Shown: positions 49,411 to 58,575 of the stretch, piece after piece
Layout: every line of letters starts with the position of its first letter
Position numbering within the stretch: position 1 is the stretch's first letter
Assembly: GCF_014196115.1 (NCBI RefSeq)
Contig: NZ_JACIDB010000003.1
Coordinates: forward strand, 248,001-312,000
DNA length: 64,000 nt
Reading direction: 5' to 3'
DNA from: Sphingomonas aquatilis
Lineage (GTDB): Bacteria > Pseudomonadota > Alphaproteobacteria > Sphingomonadales > Sphingomonadaceae
Notes under the pieces: generated by a model
What the model was told of the DNA's origin: nothing
The model's database searches: none
What the model saw: the letters and a program-made list of their open reading frames with translations, nothing else
Translations under genes and position numbers: made by a program

Positions 49411-49952
49411 TCGCTCCGGTCGATCTCCACCGCGCCCAATGAGGCGAGGTGGGGCGTCTGGAACTGGCAGTCGAGCAGGGTGAAGCCGCCGGCCTTCAGA
49501 CGAGCGACGAGCCAAGCGAGCGCGACCTTCGACGCATCGGTGCGGCGGCTGACCATCGATTCGCCGAAAAAGGCTCGGCCCAGCGCCAGGCCGTACAGGC
49601 CGCCGACCAGATCGTCGCCGTCCCAGCATTCGATCGAATGCGCATAGCCCATGCGGTGCAGCGTCACGAACACCTGCTCGATGCCGCTGTTGATCCAGGT
49701 TTCCGGGCGATCGTCGGCGCTCTCGGCGCACAGCTGGATCATCCGCTCGAAGGCGGTGTCGGCGGTGACGCGAAAGCGGTCACGCGCGATCGTTTTGCGC
49801 AGCGACGCGGAGAGGTGGAAGCCATCGATTGGCAGGATCGCACGGGTGCGCGGTTCGACCCAATAGACGCTGTCGGCGTCGCGGTGATCCGCCATCGGGA
49901 AGACGCCCATGGCATAGGCGCCGAGCACGAGTTTCGGGTCGAGCGTCTCCAT
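49209..49952 (-). CDS. aat: Leucyl/phenylalanyl-tRNA-protein transferase
   Basis: A 247-residue enzyme that adds Leu or Phe to proteins with basic N-termini, marking them for ClpS/ClpAP (N-end rule). Conserved blocks: LVLGAYAMGVFPMAD, WVEPRTRAILPIDGFHLS, SIECWDGDDLVGGLYGLALG and FFGESMVSRRTDASK. After LASLGAVEIDRSDY there is a 60-residue tail ending SGQDIVQLLVHTS; ends of that type are known from related Aat proteins. This tail runs 202 bp into the convergent DUF2155 gene. Confidence 0.93.
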   Translation of the reverse strand: METLDPKLVLGAYAMGVFPMADHRDADSVYWVEPRTRAILPIDGFHLSASLRKTIARDRFRVTADTAFERMIQLCAESADDRPETWINSGIEQVFVTLHRMGYAHSIECWDGDDLVGGLYGLALGRAFFGESMVSRRTDASKVALAWLVARLKAGGFTLLDCQFQTPHLASLGAVEIDRSDYCALLAGALDGATGSSAGAASSPSLASASAPPDFFALERAAPPLAADTVSGPVSGQDIVQLLVHTS

Positions 49953-50062
49953 CGCCGGCCAAGGTGGCGGTGCCAGGGGGCGATGGCAAGGTGGGCCGCT
50001 CCGGCCGGACGACCGTCAAGCCCGTACGATCTAGATCCGGGCGACCCGCATCGCGCGTCGGA

Positions 50063-50773
50063 TCAGCGCGCCACCCGCTTTTCGATCGCGCGCCACAGCT
50101 CGGCGAAGGCGGTCGCGGCGGCGCTGCGCGGCGCATAGGTGGCGACGGGCGCGCGGTGATCTGCCATCGCCTCGACCGCACTCGCCATCGGGATCGTGGG
50201 CCAGTCGGGCTGCGCGGCGAGCGCGGCGGCGTGCAGGCGGCGGCGGCGGTCGACCATCATGTGGACGGGCAGCACCGGCACCTTGCCGCCGAGATGGCGC
50301 ACCACTTCCTCTGCGGCGCGCTGCGCGAGGGCGGAGGGGATGATCGGCATGACGATCAGGTCGGCGGCGCGGATCACCTGTTCGCTGGTTTCGGTGAGCC
50401 CCGGCGGACAATCGAGCAGGACGTGATCGTAACTGCCGAGGTCGGCGACCAGCTTGTCGAGCCGCCTTTTCTTGCCGAGATCGTGCAGGAGCACGTCGAG
50501 GTCGCGCAATGATGCGTCGGCGGGGATCAGATCGAGCTTCGCGATCTCGGTCGGCCGGGCGTGGCGCGCGACCTTCGTATCCTTCGTGAACAACGCACGT
50601 GCCTGATCACCAGCAGGATCGCGGCCCAGCACCCAGCTGCTCGCCGCCTGGGGATCGAGGTCCCACAAGGCGGTGCGTCGCTTCGACAGGGTGGCGGCGC
50701 AATAGGCCAGATTGACGGCCAGCGTGGTTTTGCCGACGCCGCCCTTCGAACTGTAGATCGCGATCGTTGCCAT
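50063..50773 (-). CDS. Orphan ParA-family ATPase
   Basis: A 236-residue P-loop ATPase. The deviant Walker A KGGVGKTTLAVNLAY is at the N-terminus, and DLDPQAAS and VLLDCPPG are the other conserved sites. No parB gene or parS-like cluster was seen, so it is an orphan. Orphan ParA proteins place cell components such as chemoreceptors, carboxysomes or polysaccharide machinery; the cargo here is unknown. The ATG at 50773 begins MATIAIYSSKGG. A longer frame upstream (to 51034) is not supported. Confidence 0.9.
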   Translation of the reverse strand: MATIAIYSSKGGVGKTTLAVNLAYCAATLSKRRTALWDLDPQAASSWVLGRDPAGDQARALFTKDTKVARHARPTEIAKLDLIPADASLRDLDVLLHDLGKKRRLDKLVADLGSYDHVLLDCPPGLTETSEQVIRAADLIVMPIIPSALAQRAAEEVVRHLGGKVPVLPVHMMVDRRRRLHAAALAAQPDWPTIPMASAVEAMADHRAPVATYAPRSAAATAFAELWRAIEKRVAR

Positions 50774-50845
50774 GGGGCGGGATCGTACCGTTCTGGACCC
50801 GATGGGGCAATGCGCGATCCGCGTCATGAGGAAAGCTGGGGGCTG

Positions 50846-50871
50846 GCCCGAGCAAAGGTGCTTTGTCGGGC
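50846..50871. other. Bulged stem-loop in the ParA-esterase gap
   Basis: GCCCGA(G)CAAAG pairs with CTTTGTCGGGC, with one bulged G and a GTG loop. It lies between the divergent ParA and esterase genes. It may be a leader structure of the esterase mRNA or a small RNA, but nothing else supports either. Confidence 0.3.
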
Positions 50872-50958
50872 GCGATGCCGCCCGATACGGGCCGGACGCA
50901 AGACGCGGCGGCATCGGGTGGCGATGCGCTGCGTCACCATCCGGATCGGGAGTTCGAT

Positions 50959-51957
50959 ATGCTGCGCCGTGCCGTCCTTGGGTCTGCGATCCTGCTTGCC
51001 GCGTCGCTTGCATCGTCGACGGGTGGGCGGGCATCCACGCCGGTGCGCAAGACCGTGCCGATCGTTTCGCGGCCCGGCGTGTGGCAGGCGCCGGTGGGTG
51101 GGCGACAGGAGCTATTATGGGCGGCCACCGTCCCGCTCGCCAAGCCGGACAGCGGCAATGCGCCGGAGGAAACCGGCAACGGTTCGGCGATCGTCGGCGG
51201 GCGGATGTGGCATTGGGCGGGATCGATCACGCGGCCGACGATGACGGTGTTCCGGCCGCAGGGGCGCAACACGGGCACGGCCATGCTGGTGCTGCCGGGC
51301 GGCGGCTTCACCGTCGTCGCGATGGACCTGGAGGGGACCGAAATCTGCGATTGGGCGGTGCGGCAGGGGATCACCTGCGCGGTGCTGAAATACCGGGTGC
51401 CGCAAGCATGGCCGGTGGTGAACGGCCGGCGGCAGCGGCCCAAGGTGCTGCTGGGGCTGGAGGATGCGCAGCGCGCGATGGGGCTGCTGCGCGTGCGGGC
51501 GGCGCGCTATGGCATCGATCCGCATCGCATTGGCGTCATCGGCTTTTCGGCCGGCGCCTATCTGGCCGCGGCGATGAGCAATACCGAGGCGCGGACCTAT
51601 CCCATCGCCGACGCCGCCGATCGGCAATCGCCGCGCCCCGACTTTGCGGTGATCGCCTATACCGCGCGCATGCTCGACGACAGCAAGGGCCGCAACAGCC
51701 TGGAATTGCAGCCATGGGTGACGATCAGCCCCAAGGCGCCGCCGACCTTCATCCTGCATGCGATGAACGATTCTACCGACCCGATCCGCCAGCCCATGGC
51801 CTATGCCCTGGCGCTGACCGACGCGGGCGTGCCGGTCGACATGCGCCTGTACGCCAAAGGCGGCCACGCCTTCGGAATGCGTCCGAGCGCCGACCCGGTG
51901 ACGCGCGAATGGCCGGGGGCGCTCAAGCAGTGGCTGCGCGATATCGGCATGCTGTGA
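50959..51957 (+). CDS. Secreted alpha/beta hydrolase (acetyl-xylan-esterase-like)
   Basis: A 332-residue secreted esterase. A signal peptide (MLRRAVLGSAILLAASLASS) is followed by the oxyanion HGGG-like LVLPGGGFTVVA, the nucleophile GFSAGAYLAA, an aspartate in HAMNDSTD and the histidine in KGGHAFGM. This layout is typical of BD-FAE/axeA-like esterases that act on acetylated sugars. The start at 50959 has GGGAG upstream; an earlier ATG-type frame from 50863 would hide the signal peptide. It is convergent with the siderophore receptor gene. Confidence 0.87.
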   Translation: MLRRAVLGSAILLAASLASSTGGRASTPVRKTVPIVSRPGVWQAPVGGRQELLWAATVPLAKPDSGNAPEETGNGSAIVGGRMWHWAGSITRPTMTVFRPQGRNTGTAMLVLPGGGFTVVAMDLEGTEICDWAVRQGITCAVLKYRVPQAWPVVNGRRQRPKVLLGLEDAQRAMGLLRVRAARYGIDPHRIGVIGFSAGAYLAAAMSNTEARTYPIADAADRQSPRPDFAVIAYTARMLDDSKGRNSLELQPWVTISPKAPPTFILHAMNDSTDPIRQPMAYALALTDAGVPVDMRLYAKGGHAFGMRPSADPVTREWPGALKQWLRDIGML

Positions 51958-51979
51958 CCGGTCCGGCCGCGGATCAATC

Positions 51980-54079
51980 CTAGAACCGGCTCGCCAGTGT
52001 CACGCGCACGTTGCGCGGCGCACCGGGAACGGTCCACACGTTCGCGTACGAACTGGCGATATAATAGGTGTCGAACAGGTTATCGACGTCCGCCCGCACG
52101 CTGAGCCGCGGCGTGACGGCATAGCTCAGCGTCGCGCGCGCGATCGTATAGGCGGGCAGGCGGTAGCTGGTGCCGAACGGATCGCCGGCGCGCGTGCCCA
52201 CATACGTGATCCCTCCGCCCACGCCCAGACGGCCGACCGTCTTTAGCGCGAACAGGCTGCCCGCATGGCGCGGCACGTTCGACAGCGGCTTGCCGATCAG
52301 CGTGCGGTCCTGATCGTTGCGGATCGTCGCGTCGACATAGGTATAGGCGGCGGTGACGTAGAGATCGTCGGGGCGGACATAGGTGAGTTCCGCCTCCACG
52401 CCGCGCGACCGCTGCCGGCCGATCTGGCTTTTGACGAATGGATCGACCGAATTGGGGTTGAGGACGTTGCGCTTCTCCATGTCGAACACGGCGGCGGTGC
52501 CGGTCAGGCGGCGCTGGAACAGGCTGACCTTGACCCCCGCCTCGGTCGAATGGCTGCGTTCGGCATCGAACGTCGCCGTGCCGTCGGACGGGTTGAGCCG
52601 CAGCGAATCGCCCCGGCTGGCGTAAAGCGATACGCCCTCCCGGATTTGCCACGAGACTGCCGCACGCGGCGTGACGCCAGCATCGCGCGTGTCGAGTTCG
52701 CGGGCGGTCAGCCGGTTGAAGACGTCCTCGCGAAAGCTGTTCCATCGTGCGCCGAGCAGCAAGGTGAGGGGCCCGCGCCGGATGACGTCCTGCACGTAGA
52801 GGCTTTCGCTGCGAAACGATGCGGTGCGGCTGAGCGAGGCGGGCGGGGTCGGAAGCGGCTGGCCGTAGACGGGGGCGAACAGATCGATCAGCAGGATCGG
52901 CCGCGTGGTCGTGCCGCGTGCGCGATCGAGCCGGAAGTCGAGCGCATGCCGCACGCGATCGACGCCGACGCGCAGGTCGTGATCGAGCCCGAGCAGGCGA
53001 AGCCGCCCGGTCAGTTCGGCACGCAACGACAGGTCGTTCCATGCAAAGTCATGGTAGCGTCGGTCGCGTCCGGCGGTGCGCCCGTCGCTTTGCAGACCGC
53101 GGGCGCCGAAATCGACCATCGTGCCGAAGCCACGCAGCGACCCGTCGCGCTGGCTGCCGCCCAGCTCCAGGCCGATACCCGATCCCAGATCGGCGAACAG
53201 GCTCGCCTGTTGCCACAGGATACGCTGCGTGATGCGGCCGTCCGCCGGCTCGCCGAGGAAGGTGGTGCGATCCATCGCGCGGGCGTTGCCGCCAATGCCG
53301 ACCACGCCGCGATCGAGCACCGACCGGTTGCGCATATATTCGGCTTGATACAGCAGGCGCAGCCCCGGCGCGGGCGTCCAGGCGATCGAGGGCGCGATCA
53401 GGCGGCGCGATCCGCCGACATGGTCGCGGAAGCTGTCATGGTCTTCCATGACGCCGATCAGGCGGACGGACAGGCCATCGGCGATCGGGCCGCCGACGTC
53501 GCCCGTCACGCGCCGCTGATCCCAGCTGCCGACCATCGCGCTGACGGCGGCATGCGCGTGATCGAGCGGCGCCTTGGTGACGATGTTGATCGATCCGCCC
53601 GGCTCGCCGCGGCCGGACAAGGCGGCGCTCGCGCCCTTCATCACCTCGACGCGTTCGATCGTCGCGCTGTCGACCGGCGGATTATAGCCGAGGTTGCTGC
53701 CGAAGCGGTTGATCAGGATATCAGGGCCGGTGTTCTCGTCGCCCGCGAAGCCGCGGATCGCATATTTGTCCCACAGGCCGCCGAAATCGTTCTGGCGGGT
53801 GACGCCGCCCGCATAATCCAGCGCATCCTGCAAACGCGTGGCGTTGAGCGGCGTCAGGTCGTCCCCGTCCAGCACGCGCACCGATTGCGGGTAGCGGAGC
53901 AGCGGCGTGCGGCTGCCGATGATGCTGGCGTTGGCCGAGCGCGCAGTGACGATGATGTCGGCAGGGGTCTCGGGCGAGGGCGCATCGCCGTCGGTGGTCT
54001 GCGCCATGGCCGGCGCCGCAAGCCCGAAGGCGATGGCAAGAACGGACACGGCGACGCGCCGGTCGTGTGCAAGGATCAC
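51980..54079 (-). CDS. TonB-dependent siderophore receptor
   Basis: A 699-residue outer-membrane receptor. Signal peptide (VAVSVLAIAFGLAAPAMA), plug domain (TRLQDALDYAGGVTRQNDFG; YAIRGFAGDENTGPDILINR; VEVMKGASAALSGRGEPGGS) and barrel ending in VRVTLASRF. The plug form GASAALSGRGEPGG is typical of ferric-siderophore receptors. The start is GTG at 54079, 9 bases from AGGA. A Fur-box-like site lies 58 bp upstream, so iron control is likely. The ligand is unknown and no siderophore synthesis genes lie nearby. Confidence 0.92.
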   Translation of the reverse strand: MILAHDRRVAVSVLAIAFGLAAPAMAQTTDGDAPSPETPADIIVTARSANASIIGSRTPLLRYPQSVRVLDGDDLTPLNATRLQDALDYAGGVTRQNDFGGLWDKYAIRGFAGDENTGPDILINRFGSNLGYNPPVDSATIERVEVMKGASAALSGRGEPGGSINIVTKAPLDHAHAAVSAMVGSWDQRRVTGDVGGPIADGLSVRLIGVMEDHDSFRDHVGGSRRLIAPSIAWTPAPGLRLLYQAEYMRNRSVLDRGVVGIGGNARAMDRTTFLGEPADGRITQRILWQQASLFADLGSGIGLELGGSQRDGSLRGFGTMVDFGARGLQSDGRTAGRDRRYHDFAWNDLSLRAELTGRLRLLGLDHDLRVGVDRVRHALDFRLDRARGTTTRPILLIDLFAPVYGQPLPTPPASLSRTASFRSESLYVQDVIRRGPLTLLLGARWNSFREDVFNRLTARELDTRDAGVTPRAAVSWQIREGVSLYASRGDSLRLNPSDGTATFDAERSHSTEAGVKVSLFQRRLTGTAAVFDMEKRNVLNPNSVDPFVKSQIGRQRSRGVEAELTYVRPDDLYVTAAYTYVDATIRNDQDRTLIGKPLSNVPRHAGSLFALKTVGRLGVGGGITYVGTRAGDPFGTSYRLPAYTIARATLSYAVTPRLSVRADVDNLFDTYYIASSYANVWTVPGAPRNVRVTLASRF

Positions 54080-54136
54080 GCAGCAAATTCCTGGAATCGG
54101 CCGGACAGTTCCGGTCTCGACGGCCAGCTACTGAAC

Positions 54137-54160
54137 TTGCGGATCGTTCGCAATAGCAAT
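54137..54160 (-). promoter_or_regulatory. Fur-box-like site upstream of the siderophore receptor
   Basis: TTGCGGATCGTTCGCAA followed by TAGCAAT on the plus strand resembles the TGCAAAT-ATT-CGCAATAGCA layout that I recall for Fur sites before iron receptors. TTGCG and CGCAA form an inverted repeat with a 7-base spacer. It lies 58-81 bp from the start codon. Confidence 0.5.
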
Positions 54161-54190
54161 GTGGGAAGGGTGGCCGTGCGCCGCGCATAA

Positions 54191-54221
54191 GAAAAGGGCC
54201 GGCGGATCGCTCCGCCGGCCC
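54191..54221 (-). terminator. Terminator of the lipoprotein gene
   Basis: GGGCCGGCGGA and TCCGCCGGCCC form a perfect 11-bp stem with a four-base loop. On the minus strand TTTTC follows. It lies 26 bp after the stop of the lipoprotein gene at 54247. Confidence 0.8.
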
Positions 54222-54246
54222 TTGTGAAAAGTCGGTCCGTCGTGGC

Positions 54247-54633
54247 TTACGACTTGCAGGTCTGCGAGGCCTTGCCCGGCTGCGACACGGTGATGTTCGA
54301 CGCATTGCCGGTCAGCTTCCAACCACCCTCAGCGGTCAGCGGCTCGCCGGCCTTTTCGGCGGTCAGGCGGGTCGGCGTGCCGGTCTGCGACGTCTTGACG
54401 AGGGCGAGCTTGTCGCCGTCGAACAGCGTCACGTACAGCAGGCTGTTGTCCTTGCAGCGGAAGGTCTTTTCCGCCTTGATCGCGGGCGGCAGTTCCACCG
54501 GCGCGCGGTTGGCGAGCTGGTTGGCCATCGGATCCGGATTCGAATCCAGCACGTCCGGCTGCGCGGGCTTGGAGTTGCAGGCGGCCAGCGCGAGAAGCGC
54601 GGCGGTGGCGGCGAACAGGGGGAGGCTCTTCAT
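54247..54633 (-). CDS. Lipoprotein, possibly MliC-like
   Basis: A 128-residue lipoprotein with lipobox LALAAC after a short signal. The mature part has a Pro-rich stretch, then FRCKDNSLLYVTLFDGDKLALV and GWKLTGNASNITVSQPGKAS with a final cysteine. A first cysteine plus beta-rich core and a late lysine motif recall the C-type lysozyme inhibitor MliC, but the key signature is not exact, so this is a weak guess. It is followed by a good terminator. Confidence 0.7.
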   Translation of the reverse strand: MKSLPLFAATAALLALAACNSKPAQPDVLDSNPDPMANQLANRAPVELPPAIKAEKTFRCKDNSLLYVTLFDGDKLALVKTSQTGTPTRLTAEKAGEPLTAEGGWKLTGNASNITVSQPGKASQTCKS

Positions 54634-54774
54634 AGCGAGGGCACGCTTTGCGCATGCGAAGGGGGAGCGTCAAGGCGATCCGTCGGTTTTGGTCGTTCGG
54701 TTGATCGCGCGGCTTTGCGCTTCCCAAGTGCAGCTTTGCTTGTCGCAGGCCCGGCCACGCGCCATCTAGCGGGC

Positions 54775-55743
54775 ATGCATACGACCCCAGACACGCTTGC
54801 CCTGATCGGCAACACGCCCCTCGTCCGGCTGAAGGGGCCGAGCGAGGCGAGCGGCTGCGACATCTTCGGCAAATGCGAATTCGCCAATCCCGGCGCGAGC
54901 GTGAAAGATCGCGCGGCGCTGGGCATCGTCGAGGATGCGGAGGCGCGCGGCGTGCTGCATCCCGGCGGGACTATCGTCGAAGGCACGGCGGGCAATACCG
55001 GCATCGGTCTGGCGCTGGTCGCCAATGCCAAGGGCTATCGCACGATCATCGTGATGCCCGAAACGCAAAGCCGCGAGAAGATGGACACGCTGGGTGCGCT
55101 GGGGGCCGAGCTGGTGCTGGTGCCGGCGGCGCCCTATTCCAGCCCCTGCCACTTCGTCCACACCAGCCGCCGCATCGCGGAGGAACGCGACAATGCGATC
55201 TGGGCGAACCAGTTTGACAATGTTGCCAATCGCCGCGCGCACATCGTCGGCACGGCGGAAGAGATCTGGCAGCAGATGGACGGGCGGATCGACGGCTTCA
55301 CCTGCGCGGCGGGCACCGGCGGCACGATCGCGGGCGTCGGCCTGGGGCTGAAGGCGAAGGACGAAAGCATCTGCATCGCGCTCAGCGATCCGCACGGCGC
55401 GGCGCTATACGACTATTACGCGCACGGCGAATTGCGCAGCGAGGGATCGTCGGTCGCCGAGGGGATCGGGCAGGGGCGGATCACCGCCAATCTGGAAGGC
55501 GCGCCGATCGACACGCAGTTCCGCATCTCCGACCAGGAGGGCTATCACTGGGTTCGCCGCCTGCTCGACGAGGAAGGGCTGTGCCTGGGTCTGTCGTCGG
55601 GCATCAACGTCGCGGGCGCGGTGCGGCTGGCGGAGCATTTGGGGCCGGGTAAACGGATCGCGACGATCCTGTGCGACACGGGCTTTCGTTATCTGTCGAC
55701 GCTGCATGATCCGGCTTGGCGGGCGGAGAAGGGGTTGGCGTAA
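54775..55743 (+). CDS. cysK: Cysteine synthase (O-acetylserine sulfhydrylase)
   Basis: A 322-residue PLP enzyme that makes cysteine from O-acetylserine and sulfide. IGNTPLVRLKG, the PLP lysine in NPGASVKDRAALG, EGTAGNTGIGLALVA and the glycine loop AAGTGGTIAGVG are all present. The C-terminal part is somewhat longer than in E. coli CysK and carries LCLGLSSGINVAGAV. The ATG at 54775 begins the conserved HTTPDTLALIGNTPL; the frame is open to 54715. A 108-bp repeat follows the stop. Confidence 0.94.
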   Translation: MHTTPDTLALIGNTPLVRLKGPSEASGCDIFGKCEFANPGASVKDRAALGIVEDAEARGVLHPGGTIVEGTAGNTGIGLALVANAKGYRTIIVMPETQSREKMDTLGALGAELVLVPAAPYSSPCHFVHTSRRIAEERDNAIWANQFDNVANRRAHIVGTAEEIWQQMDGRIDGFTCAAGTGGTIAGVGLGLKAKDESICIALSDPHGAALYDYYAHGELRSEGSSVAEGIGQGRITANLEGAPIDTQFRISDQEGYHWVRRLLDEEGLCLGLSSGINVAGAVRLAEHLGPGKRIATILCDTGFRYLSTLHDPAWRAEKGLA

Positions 55744-55754
55744 CACTACTCCCC

Positions 55755-55862
55755 CGTCACCCCGGACGTGTTCCGGGGTCCACCCATCCGCGCGGGGGCG
55801 GCCTGCGCCTCGAGCCACTCCCCTAGCCGCGGAGTGGACCCCGGAACGAGTCCGGGGTGACG
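55755..55862. repeat. Complete 108-bp palindromic repeat
   Basis: Left core GGACGTGTTCC, right core GGAACGAGTCC; both keep the CGTCACC/GGTGACG ends. It begins 12 bp after the cysK stop and lies before the small membrane protein gene. Confidence 0.9.
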
Positions 55863-55940
55863 GGAGAATGGGCGGAAAGCGCCCCCGACTCGCCGCCCAA
55901 TCGACAAGTGCCCGACAAAGCGGTACAGCCGCACGACAAG

Positions 55941-56219
55941 ATGAGAGCCGTGCGAGACACTCAACAGACGATGCAACGGATCAAGGTCGGCGTGATCGGC
56001 CTTGTCGCCGTCGTCATGCTCATCGCGATCGCCACCGCGATTCTGGGGTCGGCAACGCGCGAAAAGCCCATCGCCACCGCCGGATCCGCCCAGGCCGACG
56101 TCGTCGCGAATATCGCCATGACCAATGCCGGCGCCGCAGCGGCGGCCGATGCCTCGGGCGAACCACTCGCCGAACTCGGCGTCGCGCCGGCCACGGGCAA
56201 CGCGCAAGCCGCACGATGA
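55941..56219 (+). CDS. Small single-pass membrane protein
   Basis: A 92-residue protein with one membrane helix (VGVIGLVAVVMLIAIATAIL) after a basic start RDTQQTMQRIKVG, then an Ala-rich periplasmic tail ending LGVAPATGNAQAAR. Possible starts are the ATG at 55941 and one at 55971; neither has a clear Shine-Dalgarno. The same small gene before mraZ is familiar to me from sphingomonads, so I take it as real, but its function is unknown. Confidence 0.68.
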   Translation: MRAVRDTQQTMQRIKVGVIGLVAVVMLIAIATAILGSATREKPIATAGSAQADVVANIAMTNAGAAAAADASGEPLAELGVAPATGNAQAAR

Positions 56220-56520
56220 TCCATTTTCGGGGAAAACCGGGGACGGCGCCCCGCGCCGGCGGAATCGCACGCCCGTACGGGTGGTTGGCGGCTGTGGCAT
56301 CCATGCCACCATGGGGGTCTTTCCCGCCCATTTAGCCGCCGTCAGGGGGCTTTTCCCCGCTCATCCCCAAAAATCCCGTTGCATCCCCGGTTGGCTGTTG
56401 GTAGCGACAGTTAACAACGGGGCAGGCATCATCGTTTGCGTTTGGGCGCAGATGTATGGGAGGCGGTGAAAATCCGACTTTCCAGACGATGAGCCGTGCG
56501 CGTCAGGGTGCGAGACGGGC
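56220..56520. other. Gene-free 301-bp region upstream of mraZ
   Basis: No gene was seen. It holds a perfect dyad GTGGCAT-CC-ATGCCAC (56294-56309), C- and G-tracts (GGGGGTC, CAGGGGGC, CATCCCC), and two TGGG motifs (56443, 56457) with a third GTG nearby. These are irregularly spaced compared with classic MraZ boxes. The dcw promoter should lie here. Confidence 0.5.
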
Positions 56521-57024
56521 GTGTTGGAAAGGGGCGACTATCAGGGAAGTGGACTCGCTCTTGTCGATGACAAGGGACGCGTCGCCATCCCCAATGCGCT
56601 CCGCCACACGCTGGCCGCCAACGCGCCGCGCGCCGACGGCAAGGACGGCGGCACCGTCATCATCGCTGCGCATGAGGATCAGCCCTGCCTGATCGCCTAT
56701 GATCCCGCTTATATCGCCGAACTGAAGCGCGAACTAAACGAGCGCGTCGCCCTGTCGCGCGGCGCCGACGGCAAGATCGACCACAATATCAAGCGCGGCG
56801 GCGCGAACGGCGAGGCGGTGCCCTTCGACGGCTCCGGCCGGTTCATCATGCCCGGATTTCCGCGCTTCTACGCCAATATCGGCGCGCACGCCTTCTTCTG
56901 GGGCACGCTCGACTATATCGAGATCTGGGACCCCAAGACGCTGCTTTCGACGCCGGGCATCGCGCCCCAGATGGTCGCCGCCTGTCGCTATTACTGCCAG
57001 GACAAGGGGGTGCCGCTTGACTGA
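56521..57024 (+). CDS. mraZ: Transcriptional regulator MraZ
   Basis: A 167-residue double SpoVT-AbrB protein that controls the dcw cluster. [19 protein letters not shown] (first domain) and [20 protein letters not shown] (second domain) are the repeated DNA-binding halves. The start is GTG at 56521. Its 3' end overlaps rsmH by 8 bp, the usual tight joint. MraZ should act on sites in the gap upstream. Confidence 0.94.
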   Translation: MLERGDYQGSGLALVDDKGRVAIPNALRHTLAANAPRADGKDGGTVIIAAHEDQPCLIAYDPAYIAELKRELNERVALSRGADGKIDHNIKRGGANGEAVPFDGSGRFIMPGFPRFYANIGAHAFFWGTLDYIEIWDPKTLLSTPGIAPQMVAACRYYCQDKGVPLD

Positions 57025-57943
57025 CGCGCCCCACATCCCCGTGCTGCTCGACGAAGTGGTCGCCGCACTCGCCCCCGCCCCGGGCGAGGTGATGGTCGAT
57101 GCCACCTTCGGCGCGGGCGGCTACACGCGCGCGATCCTGAAGACCGGTGCCACCGTCATCGCCTTCGATCGCGACCCCGACGCGATTCGGGAAGGACGGG
57201 CGGCTGGTATCGAGGGGTTGACGCTGGTCCACAGCGACTTTTCCGCGATGGAGGCGGCGATCGATGCGCCCGTCGATGGCCTGGCGATGGATATCGGCGT
57301 GTCGTCGATGCAGCTCGATCAGGCGGAGCGCGGCTTTTCGTTCCAGTCTGACGGACCGCTCGACATGCGGATGGCGCAGGATGGCCCCAGCGCGGCGGAT
57401 TTCCTCAACACCGCCGACGAGGATGCGATCGCCGACGTGCTGTACCAGTATGGCGACGAGCCCAAGTCGCGCCGCGTCGCGCGCGCGATCGTCGCCGCGC
57501 GGCCGCTGACCCGTACGGGCGAACTGGCGGCCGTCGTGCGCAAGGCACTGGGCCACCGGCCGCACGACAAGAAGGATCCGGCGACGCGGACCTTCCAGGC
57601 GATCCGTATCCATGTGAACCGAGAATTGGGCGAGCTGGCCGACGGCCTCGCCGCCGCCGAGCGGCTGCTCAAGCCTGGCGGCCGGCTGGCGGTAGTGACG
57701 TTCCACAGCCTGGAGGATCGCATGGTCAAGCGCTTCCTGCGTGAACGCTCGGGCAACACGCCCGGCGGCTCGCGGCATCTGCCGCAGGCGGGCGCGACGC
57801 GGGCACCCAGTTTCGCGACCGTCGGCCGCGGCATCCGTGCCGGCGAGGCGGAACTCGCGCGCAATCCGCGCGCACGATCGGCAACATTGCGGACCGCCAT
57901 CCGGACGGCCGCCCCTGCATGGAATGAAGAGGTGACGGCATGA
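57017..57943 (+). CDS. rsmH: 16S rRNA m4C1402 methyltransferase
   Basis: A 308-residue SAM enzyme that methylates C1402 of 16S r[47 protein letters not shown] and [13 protein letters not shown] are the family signatures. The start is TTG at 57017 with AAGGGGG six bases before it, within the end of mraZ. It overlaps ftsL by ATGA. Confidence 0.95.
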   Translation: MTDAPHIPVLLDEVVAALAPAPGEVMVDATFGAGGYTRAILKTGATVIAFDRDPDAIREGRAAGIEGLTLVHSDFSAMEAAIDAPVDGLAMDIGVSSMQLDQAERGFSFQSDGPLDMRMAQDGPSAADFLNTADEDAIADVLYQYGDEPKSRRVARAIVAARPLTRTGELAAVVRKALGHRPHDKKDPATRTFQAIRIHVNRELGELADGLAAAERLLKPGGRLAVVTFHSLEDRMVKRFLRERSGNTPGGSRHLPQAGATRAPSFATVGRGIRAGEAELARNPRARSATLRTAIRTAAPAWNEEVTA

Positions 57944-58575
57944 CGGCGGCGTATCGGTTGAAGGGGATCGGATGGTTCGGTGGCTGTGTCGCCATCGTCC
58001 TCGGTTTCTACCTGGTCTCGCTGCAGGTCGCGACCGAGCGCAAGAAGCTCGAGAGCATGGATCGCAAGATCGATGCCGCGCAGCGCGATATCCGTGCGCT
58101 GGAGACGGAGTTCGAAACGCGTGCCAACCTCGCCCAGCTCGAAAAGTGGAACGGTGAGACGCTGTCGCTCGCCGCGCCGACCGCGGGCCAGTTCGTGACG
58201 GACGAGGCGGCGCTCGCCAGCCTCGACGTCAATCAGGTGGGCGTGCCCACGGATGGCAAGTCCGGGATGCAAATGGCGTCGCTGGTCGTGCCGTCGCAGC
58301 CGGGCGTCAGCGCCGCCGCGCCCGCCGCCACGCCGGCCCCCGCCGTGGTGCAGGTCGCCGCCGCCATGCCCAAGGCGCAGCGCGCGGTGATCAAGGTCGC
58401 CGCCATCGAAAAGAGCGCGCCGATGCTCGCGAAGCTGAACGAGGCGGCCCGCGCCAAGGCGGCGGTGGCGAAGGTGCGGCCCGAAGCGGTCGCGATGCTC
58501 GACAAGAAGCTGCTGTCTGACAGCACGCTGGGCGATATCCTTAGCAGCGCGCGCGCCGAGGCCCGCAAACGTTGA
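57940..58575 (+). CDS. ftsL: Cell division protein FtsL-like
   Basis: A 211-residue bitopic protein. One N-terminal helix ([19 protein letters not shown]) is followed by a coiled coil ([20 protein letters not shown]) and the segment [17 protein letters not shown]. The Ala/Val-rich tail makes it longer than most FtsL proteins, which are near 100 residues. Position between rsmH and ftsI, with ATGA and TTGA overlaps on each side, gives the assignment. It would join FtsB and FtsQ at the septum. Confidence 0.85.
   Translation: MTAAYRLKGIGWFGGCVAIVLGFYLVSLQVATERKKLESMDRKIDAAQRDIRALETEFETRANLAQLEKWNGETLSLAAPTAGQFVTDEAALASLDVNQVGVPTDGKSGMQMASLVVPSQPGVSAAAPAATPAPAVVQVAAAMPKAQRAVIKVAAIEKSAPMLAKLNEAARAKAAVAKVRPEAVAMLDKKLLSDSTLGDILSSARAEARKR

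Noticed and set aside
50846..50871. Stem-loop between ParA and esterase as a small RNA
   Set aside because: Only the hairpin itself is visible; no promoter, terminator or conserved context supports an RNA gene. Kept as a low-confidence structure only.
56441..56467. TGGG motifs before mraZ as MraZ boxes
   Set aside because: The spacing is irregular (14 bp then about 9 bp), unlike the regular three-repeat arrangement, and TGGG is common in this G+C-rich DNA.
57940..58575. FtsL tail as a sign of gene fusion
   Set aside because: The extra C-terminal part is low-complexity Ala/Val/Lys sequence, common in FtsL of related species, with no second domain.
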